NCBI GenBank assembly: GCA_958295665.1
Contig: OY282559.1
Location: 261,212,245 to 261,276,244 of the forward strand
DNA length: 64,000 nucleotides
Source of the DNA: Tipula vernalis
Taxonomy: Eukaryota; Arthropoda; Insecta; Diptera; Tipulidae
Direction of reading: 5' to 3'
A program made the position numbers and the translations under genes. The notes under the pieces are model-generated. The model did not search any database. It had not been told where the DNA came from and saw only the letters and a program-made list of their open reading frames with translations. Every line of letters begins with the position of its first letter. The first letter of the stretch is position 1. Positions 45,780-56,648 of the stretch are shown one piece after another.

Positions 45780-46339
45780 TCTTTATTGTTGTTAAAGAGT
45801 GATTGTGCGTAGTTTGTTTATTTCTGGTCTATTGTATTTTAAAGTCTTTGATAAGTAGTAAGTACGATTTTTCGTCATTGATTTCGGTTTTATAATTTTA
45901 TACTGATTGTATTTTTCACATAGACATACAAAGAAAAAATCAATTTGTAGTTATTGGTTTTAAAATATGTTATACTCATAGGTTTGATTTAAATATCAAC
46001 CTAAAAATATTTTCTGTTACGAGTATTTTTCATTCATAAAATTTTAAACAAAAATGTTTAATTTTACATTGGTTCTTATGGAAAATCGTTAAATGTATCC
46101 TCCTTAAATTAAGCTTCTTTTAAAATTGGTCTGAACCTGATGGCTTGTATATTAAGGAATGCTTTGCTAGTATGTATGTGTAGTAACTCAATTTAGAACT
46201 TTAAAAATGTTCGAATTTTTTTTCGAATTTTGAAAACTAATAAAATTTATGAGATTTGTAATTTTAACAATAAAACATTTAAACATTTTCCGAATTTTAA
46301 AGAAAGTTTTACGATATTTTTGAAATTTTACAATATTAT
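45780..46339. other. AT-rich stretch, nothing recognised
   Basis: No features seen between the LINE fragment and the foldback element. Confidence 0.35.
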
Positions 46340-46567
46340 GTTTACAATGGGTTGGGTATGAAATTCTGTTTTCCAAAATTCGGTTTTACATAATTCTGTT
46401 CTACAAAATTCTGTTTTATAAAATTCTGTTTTATATAATTCTGTTTCACAAAATACTGTTTCACATAATTCTGCAAAAAATTAAATCTGCAATTAATTTT
46501 TTTGCGACAAAAAGCAAATTTAAATTTTTGAAGAATTATAAAATCTTAGGTTTCATGAGTATATATA

Positions 46568-46568
<1 letters not shown>

Positions 46569-46635
<67 letters not shown>

Positions 46636-46722
46636 TGTGTGTGTGTGTGTGTGTGTGCGTGTGCGTGTGCGTGTGCGTGTGCGTGTGCGTGTGTGTGTGT
46701 GTGTGTGGGTGTGTGTGTGTGT

Positions 46723-46760
<38 letters not shown>

Positions 46761-46920
46761 GTGTGTTTGTGTGTGTGAGATTGTGTGTGTGTGTGTGTGT
46801 GTGCGATTGTGTGTGTGCGTGTGTGTATGTTTGCGTGTGTGTATGTTTGCGTGTGTGTATGTTTGCGTGTGTGTATGTCTGTGTGTATTTAAGTATGGGT
46901 GTGTATATGTGTGTGTGTGT
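46569..46920. repeat. Long (GT)n microsatellite with GTGTGC and TGTATGTT variants
   Basis: About 350 bp of alternating purine-pyrimidine sequence, including (GTGTGC)n around 46655-46690 and GTGTGTATGTTTGC repeats near 46820-46880. It borders the poly(A) 3' end of the LINE at 46921. All open frames in it are repeat artefacts. Confidence 0.95.
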
Positions 46921-49828
46921 TTTTTTTTTTTTTTAAAAAAGGAAGGTGGAAATCCATCATGAACGATGTAGGGGATAACGTAGCTATCCACTACAACGGT
47001 GTGAGACTCCTACTCACTAAAACCACCTCCTGCATCCTTCCCTCCGGAACGACCGCTAGGTATTTCTTCGAAAGGGAAGGAGTCTGTACTAACTGTACGA
47101 TCACATCTCCCACGCAACTGAAGGGTGCGAGTTACCTTGCTTGACGACGTTGGCGTTCCAACCGTCGCAACTCCTTAATCGTTGTTGTTGCAAAATTTGC
47201 TACAGCACTCCATCCTTCTGGGGACGATAGCATCACTTCAACTATGTTCTCTGGGGTAATATCAAATTGATCGATTGCTCCAGTAAGCACTTCTCAATTT
47301 CCCTGGAACCGTGCGCATACAAAAAACACGTGTTCAGCATCTTCTGCGGAATCTCTGCAGGATGGACAATACGGTGAATCATCATGCCCAAAACGGTTAA
47401 GGTATGATCGAAAGCATCCGTGACCTGTTAAGAGCTGTGTTAGGTAAAAATCAACCTCGCCATGCCTACGATTTATCCACGGGGCAATCTCAGGAATTAG
47501 TCGTCGAGTCCAATGCCCCTTCTCCGAACGCTTCCAACGCTGTTGCCAATCGATAAGAATATCCCCCCTGTACATTCTTGTGTTGTTCGCTCGCACCATG
47601 GGTCTATCCGGTGTTCCTCCATGGCTATTATTGTATGACTTTTGCTCGCCAATTGGACACATTCCCGCAATGACGCAGGCTGCTTCGTCCGAAAGAGTTC
47701 TGAACGCACTAATCACTCTAAATGCGCAGCTAGGATATACGGAGTTAGAACTACGACGATAGGATGGTACCTGCAGCGCTTGCGCCCATATAGGGGACGC
47801 ATAGAGCATTATAGATGTTACTACACCGACTAATAATCTTCGTCGTCCTTGGCTTGGTCCGCCGACGTTCGGCATTATACGAGAGAGAGCCTTGCTAGCT
47901 CTGGCTGATTTCTCACTGACGTACTTTATGTGCTCCTTGAATGACAACCTTGCATTGATTTGTATCCCTAGGTACCTTATCGAGGATTGCGAGAAAATCG
48001 TATGTGCTCCGATTCTAATGGAAATTGTTTCCAGAGCCTTTCTGCTGGTTATAAGCACCGCTTCCGTTTTTTGTTCCGCCAGTTGCAACCCAACTGAGTC
48101 AAGCCATTGTTGGATTATATCCACCGTATCACTACAAATGTTTTCCAGCTCTTCCTTGTACTTTGAAACTGCTACGATGGCGATATCATCGGCAAACCCA
48201 ACTACCGTCGCCTCCTCGGGGACCTGGAGTGTGAACACATCGTCATACATAATATTCCAAAGTATTGGACCGAGTACATATCCCTGGGGGATCCCGCATA
48301 TAACTGTGTACTCCTTGCACCCTTCATTCGTGCGGTACTGCAAAGTGCGGTTTTTAAAATAGCTTGAAATTACTCGCTTGATGTAACAAGGCACATTCCT
48401 GATATTGAGGGCGTTCATAATATGTTCCCATTTTGCTGTATTAAACGCATTTTAATATCTAGCGTAACAATAGCGCAGTATTTTTTACGGCCTCCTTCCA
48501 TCTGCTGCCGCTGATGGCGTCTTCTGCCATCCTGGTAACGAGCTGAATAGCATCAATAGTTGAGCGCGCTTTGCGGAATCCATATTGGTTATGGGCAAGG
48601 TCTCCAGATGATACGATAGCTTCTTCTAGCCAATTACCGAGCAGTCTTTCAAGTAGTTTCCCCGCTCCATCTAACAGACAGATTGGGCGAAATGATGAAG
48701 GATCTTCCGAATGTACTTTACCCTTTGGGATCAGTATCAACATCTGTTTCTTCCAAATATCTGGGAATATTCCTTCTCTTAGGCAAGAGTTATACACCTC
48801 CAGGAACTCCTCGGGTTTTTCTAGAGTCGCAGCCTTTAAGGCAACATTTCGTATATAGTCCGATCCTGGCGCCTTCTTGTTGGGAATTCTCCTAGAGGCG
48901 GACATTAATTCATCAATCGTGAATAGTGGTACGTCGTCCGCTTCAATGGCACTCGAGTGAATAGTCACTGGTTTGCGACGGAACAAGACATACAATATTA
49001 TCCAATAAAATAGGACATGTTGGTGCTGCACCTCTTGCAACTTTAAGCTTGGACATTACCATCTTGTAGGGCCTACCCATGGGTCATCCTCAACCTCATC
49101 ACAGAGGGACTTCCAGCATCGTCGCTTGCTTTGTTTAATGGCCACCTTCAGCGCACCCCGTGCTTCCCTGTATATTTGTTGTAAACTGAAAGAGGAGCTG
49201 GTGTTTCTACCTCGCTGGGAAACGCGCCTAGCATGATTGCCCTTTCGCCGGAGCAATGCAATTTCCTCATTCCACCAGTAGGCCGGTGGGCGTCTTGGGT
49301 TTAACCTTCTTTTAGGCATTGTAGCGTTACATGCACTGGTAATGCTGCCTATTAACTGGGATGCCTTGGTGTTAGCGGTATCCGTCAGGTTAGAATCACG
49401 GGGCATAAACCTGAAGATGTCTTCATCGAAAGCGTTTGTCTTCCAACCCGCAATTTATATACTATTACTTGGGTGTATTCCATGGAGTTCACACAGGATG
49501 GCCTGGTGGTCACTATGCGTGTAAAAGTCACAAACCTCCTAAGTTATTCCTTTCCTCCAGAGAGATTCACTAACAAACGTTAGGTCTATAATAGAACCAG
49601 CATTACCCCTGCTGAAAGTATATTCGGAGCCGGTGTTGCACAGGACAACATTCAGAACTGAAAAAGCCTCCAGTAGGGCTTGACCTCTTCTATTTGTTTG
49701 AGCGCTACCCCACTCCGTAGCCCACGCGTTGAAGTCTCCCGAAATTACTGTGGGACTATGATCTCTTGCATCCAGAACCAAGCAATTTAAGAAGTGAATG
49801 AATTGCTCGACTGGCTCATTTGGAGGGG

Positions 49829-49829
<1 letters not shown>
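46921..49829 (-). pseudogene. R1-like LINE, 5' truncated, inserted in (AC)n
   Basis: On the minus strand the order is: endonuclease C-terminal half (SGDFNAWATEWGS, SIIDLTF, SDHQAI; 49829-about 49440), a linker to about 49056, RT from 49040 (FRPICLLDGAGKLLERLL, NQYGFRKARSTIDAIQLV), then a 374-codon piece 48418-47294 with CGIPQGYVLGPILWN, the catalytic VVGFADDIAIVAV and a final CCHC-like CPSCRDSAEDAEHVFFVC. Small frameshifts near 48450-48520 and earlier stops inactivate it. A 3' UTR of about 330 bp ends in poly(A) at 46921. (AC)n lies on both sides (46569-46920; 49830-49884). The motif style and AC-repeat target recall Waldo/Mino-type R1 elements. Confidence 0.75.

Positions 49830-49884
<55 letters not shown>
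49830..49884. repeat. (GT)27 microsatellite between two LINE copies
   Basis: A pure GT run. On its right it joins the A-rich 3' end of the 49885-50600 LINE piece; on its left it meets the truncated 5' end of the larger LINE. Confidence 0.95.
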
Positions 49885-49886
<2 letters not shown>

Positions 49887-50600
49887 CTTTTTTTAGTGAA
49901 GAGGTGGAAATCCATCATGGACGAAGCAGGTACACAACACCCGCAACAGTGTGAGACTCCTACTCACCAAAACCACCTCCTAAATCCTTTCCAACCGGGA
50001 CCACCGCAAGGTATTACTTCGGATGGAAGGAGTCTGTACGTATGTACTATGCTATATATGTTCTACATAACTATCATGTTTGGCGGCGATCGCGCTCCAA
50101 GCAACGTAACTTCCTTATTATAGCCGCTGCAAAATCAGCTATGGCTCTCGATGCCTCTGGAGTAGCAAGCATCACTTCGACGATGCTTTCGGGGACTACG
50201 TCGTCGACATCGAGCGATCTTACAAGTGCTTCTCTGTTGTTACAGAACCGCTCGCATACGAAGAACACGTGCTCATCATCTTCGGGTACTCCACAGTTTG
50301 GCCAATTCGGCGAGTCCTCGTGCCCAAAACGATAGAGGTACGATCGGAAGCATCCGTGGCCTGGCAAAAACTGTGTCAGGTAAAAATCGACCTCACCATG
50401 TTTACGGTCTGTCCAGATAGATATTTTCGGAATAAGCCTCCTGGTCCAAGAACCCTTCTCCGAGCTGGTCCACCGTTGTTGCCATTCAGAGATGGTAGCC
50501 TCTCTGAGTATCCTCCTGTTATGCATGTGTAACGATGATGCTTCGGCCGCATTTGTACAATTTTTGTCGCTCCCCCCGAAAACACCGTTTGTATTCTTTC
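49885..50600 (-). pseudogene. 3' end of a second R1-like LINE copy
   Basis: The 150-codon frame 50526-50074 parallels the C-terminus of the 46921-49829 LINE: ISEWQQRWTSSEKGSWTRRL, HGEVDFYLTQFLPGHGCF, a CCHC-like CPNCGVPEDDEHVFFVC (first Cys here read as WPNC), then a long tail with SRAIADFAAAIIRKLRCLE. Its 3' UTR shares CCATCATG, GTGTGAGACTCCTACTCAC and AAAACCACCTCCT with the other copy and ends A-rich against the GT tract. It is 5' truncated near 50600. Confidence 0.7.
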
Positions 50601-50676
50601 GGGAGGTGAGGTTTGATAGGACCTTATTCTTTAATTTATTTTATTTATCTATTCAATTCTTCATCCAATTATAATG

Positions 50677-51420
50677 TTATGAACCACTATTGATTTTTCC
50701 TGACGCGCTCAAGGTATCGTAACTATGTAACATGATGTTATCCTGAATTGGGTGTTGCCTAAGCCTACTTACGATTTTTTGTCTAGCTCCTCGGCAGAAG
50801 AAAAACACACGTTCTGCATTCTCTCCCTTATAGTCCGGGCACTCGGGCATATCGGAGTGTCCGAACCCATACAGGTGTGACCGAAAACGTCGATGCCCGT
50901 TCAGCAGCTGGGTCGGATAGAAGTCAACTTCAGCTTGTTGGCGGTTCAACCAGGTATCTGTCATTGGTATGAGGCAGAATGTCTATCATCCCTTATCGGT
51001 CTTTCAGATTACGATTCGCTCTAGCCGTTGTTAGGGATCCGTTAAGGAGTAGCTTGTGTGGCTCCTTTACCAACAGATCATTTGGTGGCATTACCGTTAC
51101 TACATATGCCGCACTGCATTCACATTTCTCCTATACCTTATCTTAGAATTCCCACCTGGATGGCAATGGTTTCTCGCCTTTTCCTGCTCGAGATTAATAC
51201 CACCCCCGTCTAATGTTCGGCTAACAGCAGTCCTATCTTAGATAACCACTATTGGGTAATGTCTAGGGGCCCGTTACAGATATTTTCTGATTCACTCTTA
51301 AATTTGGCCAACAAAAACCGCAACGCCCCTTGCTGGTGCTTTCTCAGGTATGCGAATTCTAAAAACACCATTGCACATAATATTCCATAACAATGGACCC
51401 AGCACCGAACAGCGTTATAT
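50677..51420 (-). pseudogene. Third, more decayed R1-like LINE piece
   Basis: Frame 50964-50677 reads WLNRQQAEVDFYPTQLLNGH, RRFRSHLYGFGHSDMPECPD and ERVFFFCRGARQK, the same C-terminal region again but more diverged, with the first CxxC damaged. Upstream, to about 51420, decayed RT text can be traced (a GSVL/WNIM-like block near 51385-51410). Its relation to the other two copies is by family, not recent duplication. Confidence 0.55.
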
Positions 51421-51616
51421 GCGTAGACAATAAAAATAAAAAACTAACTATTAATGATAAAAATTATTTTAAAAAATATAGAATTTTGTAAAACAGAATT
51501 TTGCAAACGGAATTTTCCAAAGAAGAATTTTTCGAGAAACTAAAATTTCGAAAAAACAGAATTTTGTAAAAACAGAATTTTTTAAAACAGAATTACGTAC
51601 CGATCCCGTTTACAAT

Positions 51617-52088
51617 TTTACGAGAGATTTTTAAATTGTCGTTGTTATTAATAAATTTGCCAAAATTTATTAATTTAGATTTAAACATTTCACGGATTGC
51701 TAAAATGGTCTATAATAGCTTAATTATTATATCCATTTTTCAAGCTACAACAGATTTTGCCAATGACGACAATTTAAAATTAAGAAATACTTTTAAACTC
51801 TAATATAATTGTAATATATGTAAGGCCAATTAAATTTGGCTCTGCTTCAATTAAAATTACTTGATATTTTCATATAAACATGTTAAATTGTCTGTTTTGA
51901 TTTTTCATCACTTAACGCCAAATTTTATTCTTAAACAAAGATAAAATAAAATTTTGGTTATAGGTAGAATCTTATTATGATGTGCATATACATTGCAATA
52001 GCATCAATAGTCTAATAAAATAATAAACATAACATAATTACATTACTATTCAATGCTAAAATAATTTTCTTTTCTTATCTATTTCCAG
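51617..52088 (+). other. Intron upstream of the hnRNP L-like exon
   Basis: A/T-rich sequence ending in a pyrimidine-rich acceptor (TTTTCTTTTCTTATCTATTTCCAG) at 52088. No exon is visible in it. The preceding exons encoding RRM1 were not found in the window. Confidence 0.6.
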
Positions 52089-52174
52089 GAAGTTTTGCAT
52101 ACAATATGTCATCCACATGGCCAGGTTCAGAGAATCGTTATATTCAAAAAGAATGGAGTACAAGCAATGGTTGA
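52089..52174 (+). CDS. sm: hnRNP L/Smooth ortholog, RRM2 exon (first half)
   Basis: The exon follows a canonical AG acceptor and encodes EVLHTICHPHG, then VQRIVIFKKNGVQAMVE (28 codons plus 2 nt). This is the beta1-alpha1-beta2-beta3 part of the second RRM of hnRNP L, known in Drosophila as Smooth, a nuclear RNA-binding protein involved in splicing. The match is long and specific, recognised from memory. The exon ends within the Glu codon at GTTGA. The next bases are ATATCCTTTTT, a U12-type 5' splice site rather than GT. No in-frame stop, codon-by-codon conservation and correct splice phase support a functional exon. Confidence 0.9.
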
Positions 52175-52838
52175 ATATCCTTTTTAAAAAATGATAAAAA
52201 TAACGACATACTTTTAGAAACACCTTAAAAATTATGTCATCATCTCCTGTAGATAAAATTAAATACCCTAATCCTAAATCCTCCTGTAAATAGAGCAACA
52301 CCAACAAAAGTAAAATTGTTAAACAACAAAACTGAGTAAAAAGAAAACTGATAATATCTCGTATTGAAACTAATATAGTACATATACCAAAATCACTACA
52401 CACTATAATTGTAAAAACATCTTACAATTTTTTGTGGAAAAATAATTATGTTACAAAATTTCCTTATCTTAATGACAATTTTATTTTGTGTTGAAAAACA
52501 AAAAAAAAACAAAAAAAAAATGTTAAACCGTATGACAATTTTTTTTGTGTGTTTTCGAACATAAAAAGGAAGTAACCATACTTTATATTTTTTTTGTTGT
52601 TGCTCATTTCTGGTTTGAGAGGAAATGAAATTTTATCTTGTTACATACATAAAAAAAAAGAAAACAATAATACTTGCAATCTCTCGATATGTGGAAATTT
52701 ATTCCAGTATTAATATCCCTTTTATGTTTTATTTAGACAAAAATTAGATAAGTTTTATTTTTTTTTTTTGCTCCAATGATGTCAGATTTATTTTTCCTTA
52801 ACTGAAAATTATTTTCATCATTTTCTTCGATTGTATAC
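52175..52838 (+). other. U12-type AT-AC intron (664 bp)
   Basis: Begins ATATCCTTTTT at 52175, an exact match to the U12 AT-AC donor consensus, and ends TATAC at 52834-52838. A perfect U12 branch-site consensus TTCCTTAAC lies at 52794-52802. Joining at these borders restores GA|G and continues the RRM without a break. The branch A is 37 nt from the 3' end, longer than the usual 10-20 nt. No GT..AG alternative gives the correct protein. Minus-strand frames inside the intron are not genes. Confidence 0.85.
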
Positions 52839-52935
52839 GTTTGAGAGTATTGATTCAGCAGCACGAGCACGGGAACATTTAAACGGAGCTGATATATATT
52901 CAGGATGTTGTTCATTAAAAATTGATTATGCCAAG
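52839..52935 (+). CDS. sm: hnRNP L/Smooth ortholog, RRM2 exon (second half)
   Basis: 97 bp. After completing the Glu codon it encodes FESIDSAARAREHLNG and GADIYSGCCSLKIDYAK, the alpha2-beta4 end of RRM2, with the highly conserved LNGADIY.GCC.LKI.YAK signature of hnRNP L proteins. It ends in phase 0 at AAG|GTAAGG, a strong U2-type donor. The following exon was not found before the window ends. The preceding border is the AC end of the U12-type intron. Confidence 0.9.
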
Positions 52936-53357
52936 GTAAGGAATTAATTTATTTATAATATTCTTAAATGCTGCAATGATAGTCAAGCTTTATACAGATA
53001 TATAATACAAATCTTATGTTTAATGTCGGTTGTATTTGGGTTTTAGTAAAGAAATTCAATTATGACGATCGTAACATGCTGTGTGCGTAAATAAATTATA
53101 TTATGTTTTGTGTTATTAGGGGGGTAAAACAGCATGAAACAGCCTCTGTCGTTTTGAATCTGGTAACAGGGAGATAAACATTTTTGTTATCAATCTCGAT
53201 TATATATAATCGAAAATATAACGATTTTAACAAATTCGAGTGAAGTTTGTCTAAATCTGTATTAAAGTTATAAAAACAAAATTTGTTAGTGAGTAGAATA
53301 AAGACGTCCTAAGTCACTTATCTTATGCTTAGTTTATACTTACAAATTAATAGAATT

Positions 53358-54840
53358 ACTATTTATTTATTTATTTAATATTTAATATATTACCTACAGT
53401 GGTATACAATCGGCAACAATAATTTAAATCAAAAAATGAAAAGTATGAACATAACAAAATAAAAACAATAAAATGCCTATAAGGTCTTAAAAAGTTCACG
53501 TCTAAACGAATCTCTAGTCATATTAAAATCAAAAACATCGTATGAATAATTGAAAAGTCGAGACGTGGTCAAGGCTGGCTCCGAAAGTTGATAGTTTGTT
53601 GAGCCAGAATCGATTAGTATAAAACCATCACGGCGACGCAGACAACGTTCAGGAGCATAAATATTGAGTCGTGCGAATAATTCAGCACAATCAATACGAT
53701 ACAAAAAAATGTCGCGAACAAATAAAACGCAAGCCGCCACCCGATGCTGTTCTAAACGCTGTAATCCCAAAAGGTTGCAGCGCTCATGATAATGTGGAAT
53801 ATCATAATTATTCATTGATGGTGTACTGCGAAGTGCGTATAAAACAAATTGCTTCTGAACGCTTTTAATTCTTTCAGAATGACACTTATAAAAAGGAGAC
53901 CAAACTTGCGAGGCGTACTCTAGCGGAGAACGGACAAAGGCAACATACAACGACTTTAATGTAAGCGGGTCACAAAAGTCCCTGCAGTTACGCTTTATGA
54001 AACCCAACATCATATAAGTCTTCGCTATAACAGAATCAATGTGCCTCACAAACGTCAGATCGGAAGAAAATACTACCCCAAGATCGGACATATACTCTAC
54101 CCTTTCCACGACTCCATTAAACAGCGAATACCCATGAAATACCGGAGAGCGAATGCGATAGAAAGAAATAGTTGTACATTTAGCTATATTCAGGGACAAT
54201 TTGTTGTTAGCGGACCAGACACAAAATATGTCTAAATCCCTTTTCAACCTAAGACAGTCAGATACACTACAAATTGGTGCAAATATTTTCAAATCGTCTG
54301 CATACAGCACCACATCATTAATAAATAGTGAAAAAAGTATAGGTCCAATATGACTTCCCTTTGGGACACCTGAGGTAACTCGAAATAAAACTGAGGACGA
54401 GTCGTAGATCTTAACATACTGCCATCGATCCGAAAGATAAGATTGAAGCCACTTAGTTGGAATGAATTGACAGTTCAATTTCCCAAGCTTATTGATAAGT
54501 ATCGAATGATCAATCTTATCAAAAGCCTTTGAGAAGTCCGTGTACACAACATCTAGTTGTTGCTTGATTGCAATACTGCTATGTAAGTGACCACAAAAAG
54601 AAATCAGGTTGGTCACTGTGGATCTTCCAGGATAAAAGACATGTTGAGCAGGACAAATTAACGTTTTCAAATGAAAAAATAGACATTTTTGTACCAATGC
54701 TTCGAATGGTTTCGTTATAGCAGAGAGTATAGCGATCCCACGGTATTGCTGATTTCACATCTTTTGCCCGATTTGAAAATCGGGCGAATGTAGGAAATTC
54801 TTCTTTATATTCTTTTAATACATCCAACAAATATTACAAT
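53358..54840 (-). pseudogene. Jockey/CR1-type LINE, 5' truncated, with long RT frame
   Basis: A 406-codon frame (54697-53477) covers most of RT: QLDVVYTDFSKAFDKIDHSI, SGVPKGSHIGPILFSLFIND, VLYADDLKIF (catalytic YADD intact), then thumb and C-terminal region to its natural stop. Upstream, IRPIFKSGKR and YRGIAILSAITKPFEALVQK continue the domain but a frameshift near 54750 separates them. The 3' UTR ends in (AAAT)n at 53358-53376. The element is inserted in sense opposite to the hnRNP L-like gene, in the intron after its second exon. No target duplication found. Confidence 0.8.
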
Positions 54841-56638
54841 TTTAGGACGAACTTCCCAGCTGTGTTATCAATCCATCCAAATTTCTTTTTACAGCCACTA
54901 AAATCTTTAATTAGAACTGTATTTTTATTTAATACTTCCTCGTTGACTCGACTCAAATTTTTAGCTAAGATTTAAATTTAGTTATTTGATCATCTAATCG
55001 ATTTGCTGATTAAGTTTAATAAAACATAAGATGGTATGGTTCTTAAACCAAATTCAATCAAAATTAAGAGATTTTTGAAAGACTGCATATTTTGATAAAT
55101 TTCAGAAGCCTATTTACAAAAACCGGGTTGGGCTAAAATTATAAATTTCATTGAAAACGATGGATGGAAGTGCTGCCCTACTATATTACGTCAATTAGCA
55201 CAGGGATGTTTTCATTTTGTGATTAGGTAGAATACATAGAGGATGAAATATGTACCCTGTTTTTTTTAATAACACAAACATATTAAAAAATCCTCACTTA
55301 TCGTCTATAAGTCCTATACAGTTACAATATGGAGGAGCACCTCTGAGATTCTCTTTGAATTGAGATAGTGCTTCAACACATCCATCGATTCTGTTCTAGA
55401 CATATTTTTGTTCAAACTGATCGTTAAAGTGGCACATTTTACAACCTAAATTGAAATTATGAAATATATTTCCAAATTTATTAATTTTCTATCATTTATT
55501 TTATACGAGTGAAAATATAACGATAATTACATTAAATCGTTTTGATATGTCACTTTTTGGTGTAAAAATCATTATTCTGTTAATTTGTGTAGCAACACTT
55601 TTCTGTCAACGCCATATGGGGAGACACTATTGACTACCAGCAAGGGCAGCTTTTCAATGTATGGCAAGAGAATATTGTCGATCAGATTTCGGCTCGGTGA
55701 AATTTCTCTGCTGAGCAGTTGAGCCTAACCATTTAGTGTTGTCGTGCGGTAGTGATTTGAAGAATCCATGGAAAAAATTCGATAATGCTAGCTTGGAGTC
55801 GAACTTTGTTCGTGTTCACTGCCAACCATTTCGAATGGCTTAAATAACTTGGTTTTGGTGTGAAGTACAGCATACACATTCCATAAAGCATTTATCCTGA
55901 AAATAATATTGTCGAAATATGGCATGCCGCCCGAAATTACGCGAATTTGATTTTCAATAAACTATGGTGGTGTCAACGTCTACCGTGAGTTATATCGTAG
56001 AACTGCTTTATTGAGGGTAGATTTCTAATTCTGGGACTGGAATGATTGGTGTCGCCCTCTCAGAATAGTCTATGACTTAAAAATATCCTGGCTTAACATC
56101 TTCTGTAGCCCCTCTTCGATTTGATCACAGAGATCAATCGAAACTTGCAAAGAGGTGGTAATCGAATTGGTACGCCGATCAATTTTAATGAAATCGATGA
56201 ACCATCAAATTTTCCTATTTCAAAGATTCCCAATGGTCCGAACTATGCGCTAGACCCAATATATTGATTTTGTTTGCTGTATTTACGAGCAAAGACATTT
56301 TGCGACCAAGATTTTGAATCGAGTTCTATTGAAAGTCTTTTAAATTTAGTTTAGATAGCTGCAGAATCGGTGGCTCCTGATTAATAAATTTCCACAAGCT
56401 AATTTTATGCTTCCAATTCCTTGATTTTATTTTGTTTAATAATAATTATGGTCACCATCATAAATCAACATTTTGCTTTAATTTTATATAGTTCTTAGTT
56501 TAAACATTACCGTGAAGAATAAGAAAGGATGGTTTTATAAAAGCAGATTATAGGTTAAAATTCAACCAAATGCTTAAAAAAGCTTTGAAAATTACTTAAA
56601 AAGTGATCAATAGTTTTAAAAAAGTCGAAACCTTTTAT
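54841..56638. other. Unclassified stretch; 55570-56400 is GC-richer and may be an old retroelement
   Basis: Bases 55570-56400 have higher GC and minus-strand stretches such as LFKPFEMVGSEHEQSS that look once-coding, with many stops. No family can be named. The rest is A/T-rich. Words like AACCAAATGCTTAAAA near 56565 recur at 60430-60570 on the far side of the next LINE. Confidence 0.3.
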
Positions 56639-56648
56639 AATTTAACTA

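Larger units (their letters stand above)
46349..51607. mobile_element. Foldback-type element (5259 bp) with tandem-repeat inverted arms and 9-bp target duplication
   Basis: The left arm (46349-46475) and right arm (51478-51607) are inverted copies. Both begin GGG..GGTA.G.AATTCTG and continue as imperfect 16-17 bp tandem units of the form AATTCTGTTTTAcAAA. Directly outside stand two copies of GTTTACAAT (46340-46348 and 51608-51616), a 9-bp target duplication. Long terminal inverted arms made of short tandem repeats are the hallmark of foldback elements; a 9-bp duplication also fits Mutator-like elements. No transposase gene is left. The interior consists of (GT)n tracts and three LINE pieces, all on the minus strand. 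Confidence 0.75.

Noticed and set aside
46528..46991. Four overlapping long open frames on both strands
   Set aside because: They translate the (GT)n microsatellite into Cys-Val or Thr-His repeats; there is no gene.
52056..52403. 115-codon minus-strand frame
   Set aside because: It overlaps the conserved plus-strand exon and the U12 intron, and has hydrophobic chance composition.
54885..54960. Next exon of the hnRNP L-like gene after TTTCTTTTTACAG
   Set aside because: The sequence after the acceptor does not continue the conserved linker expected after YAK and soon runs into low-complexity text.
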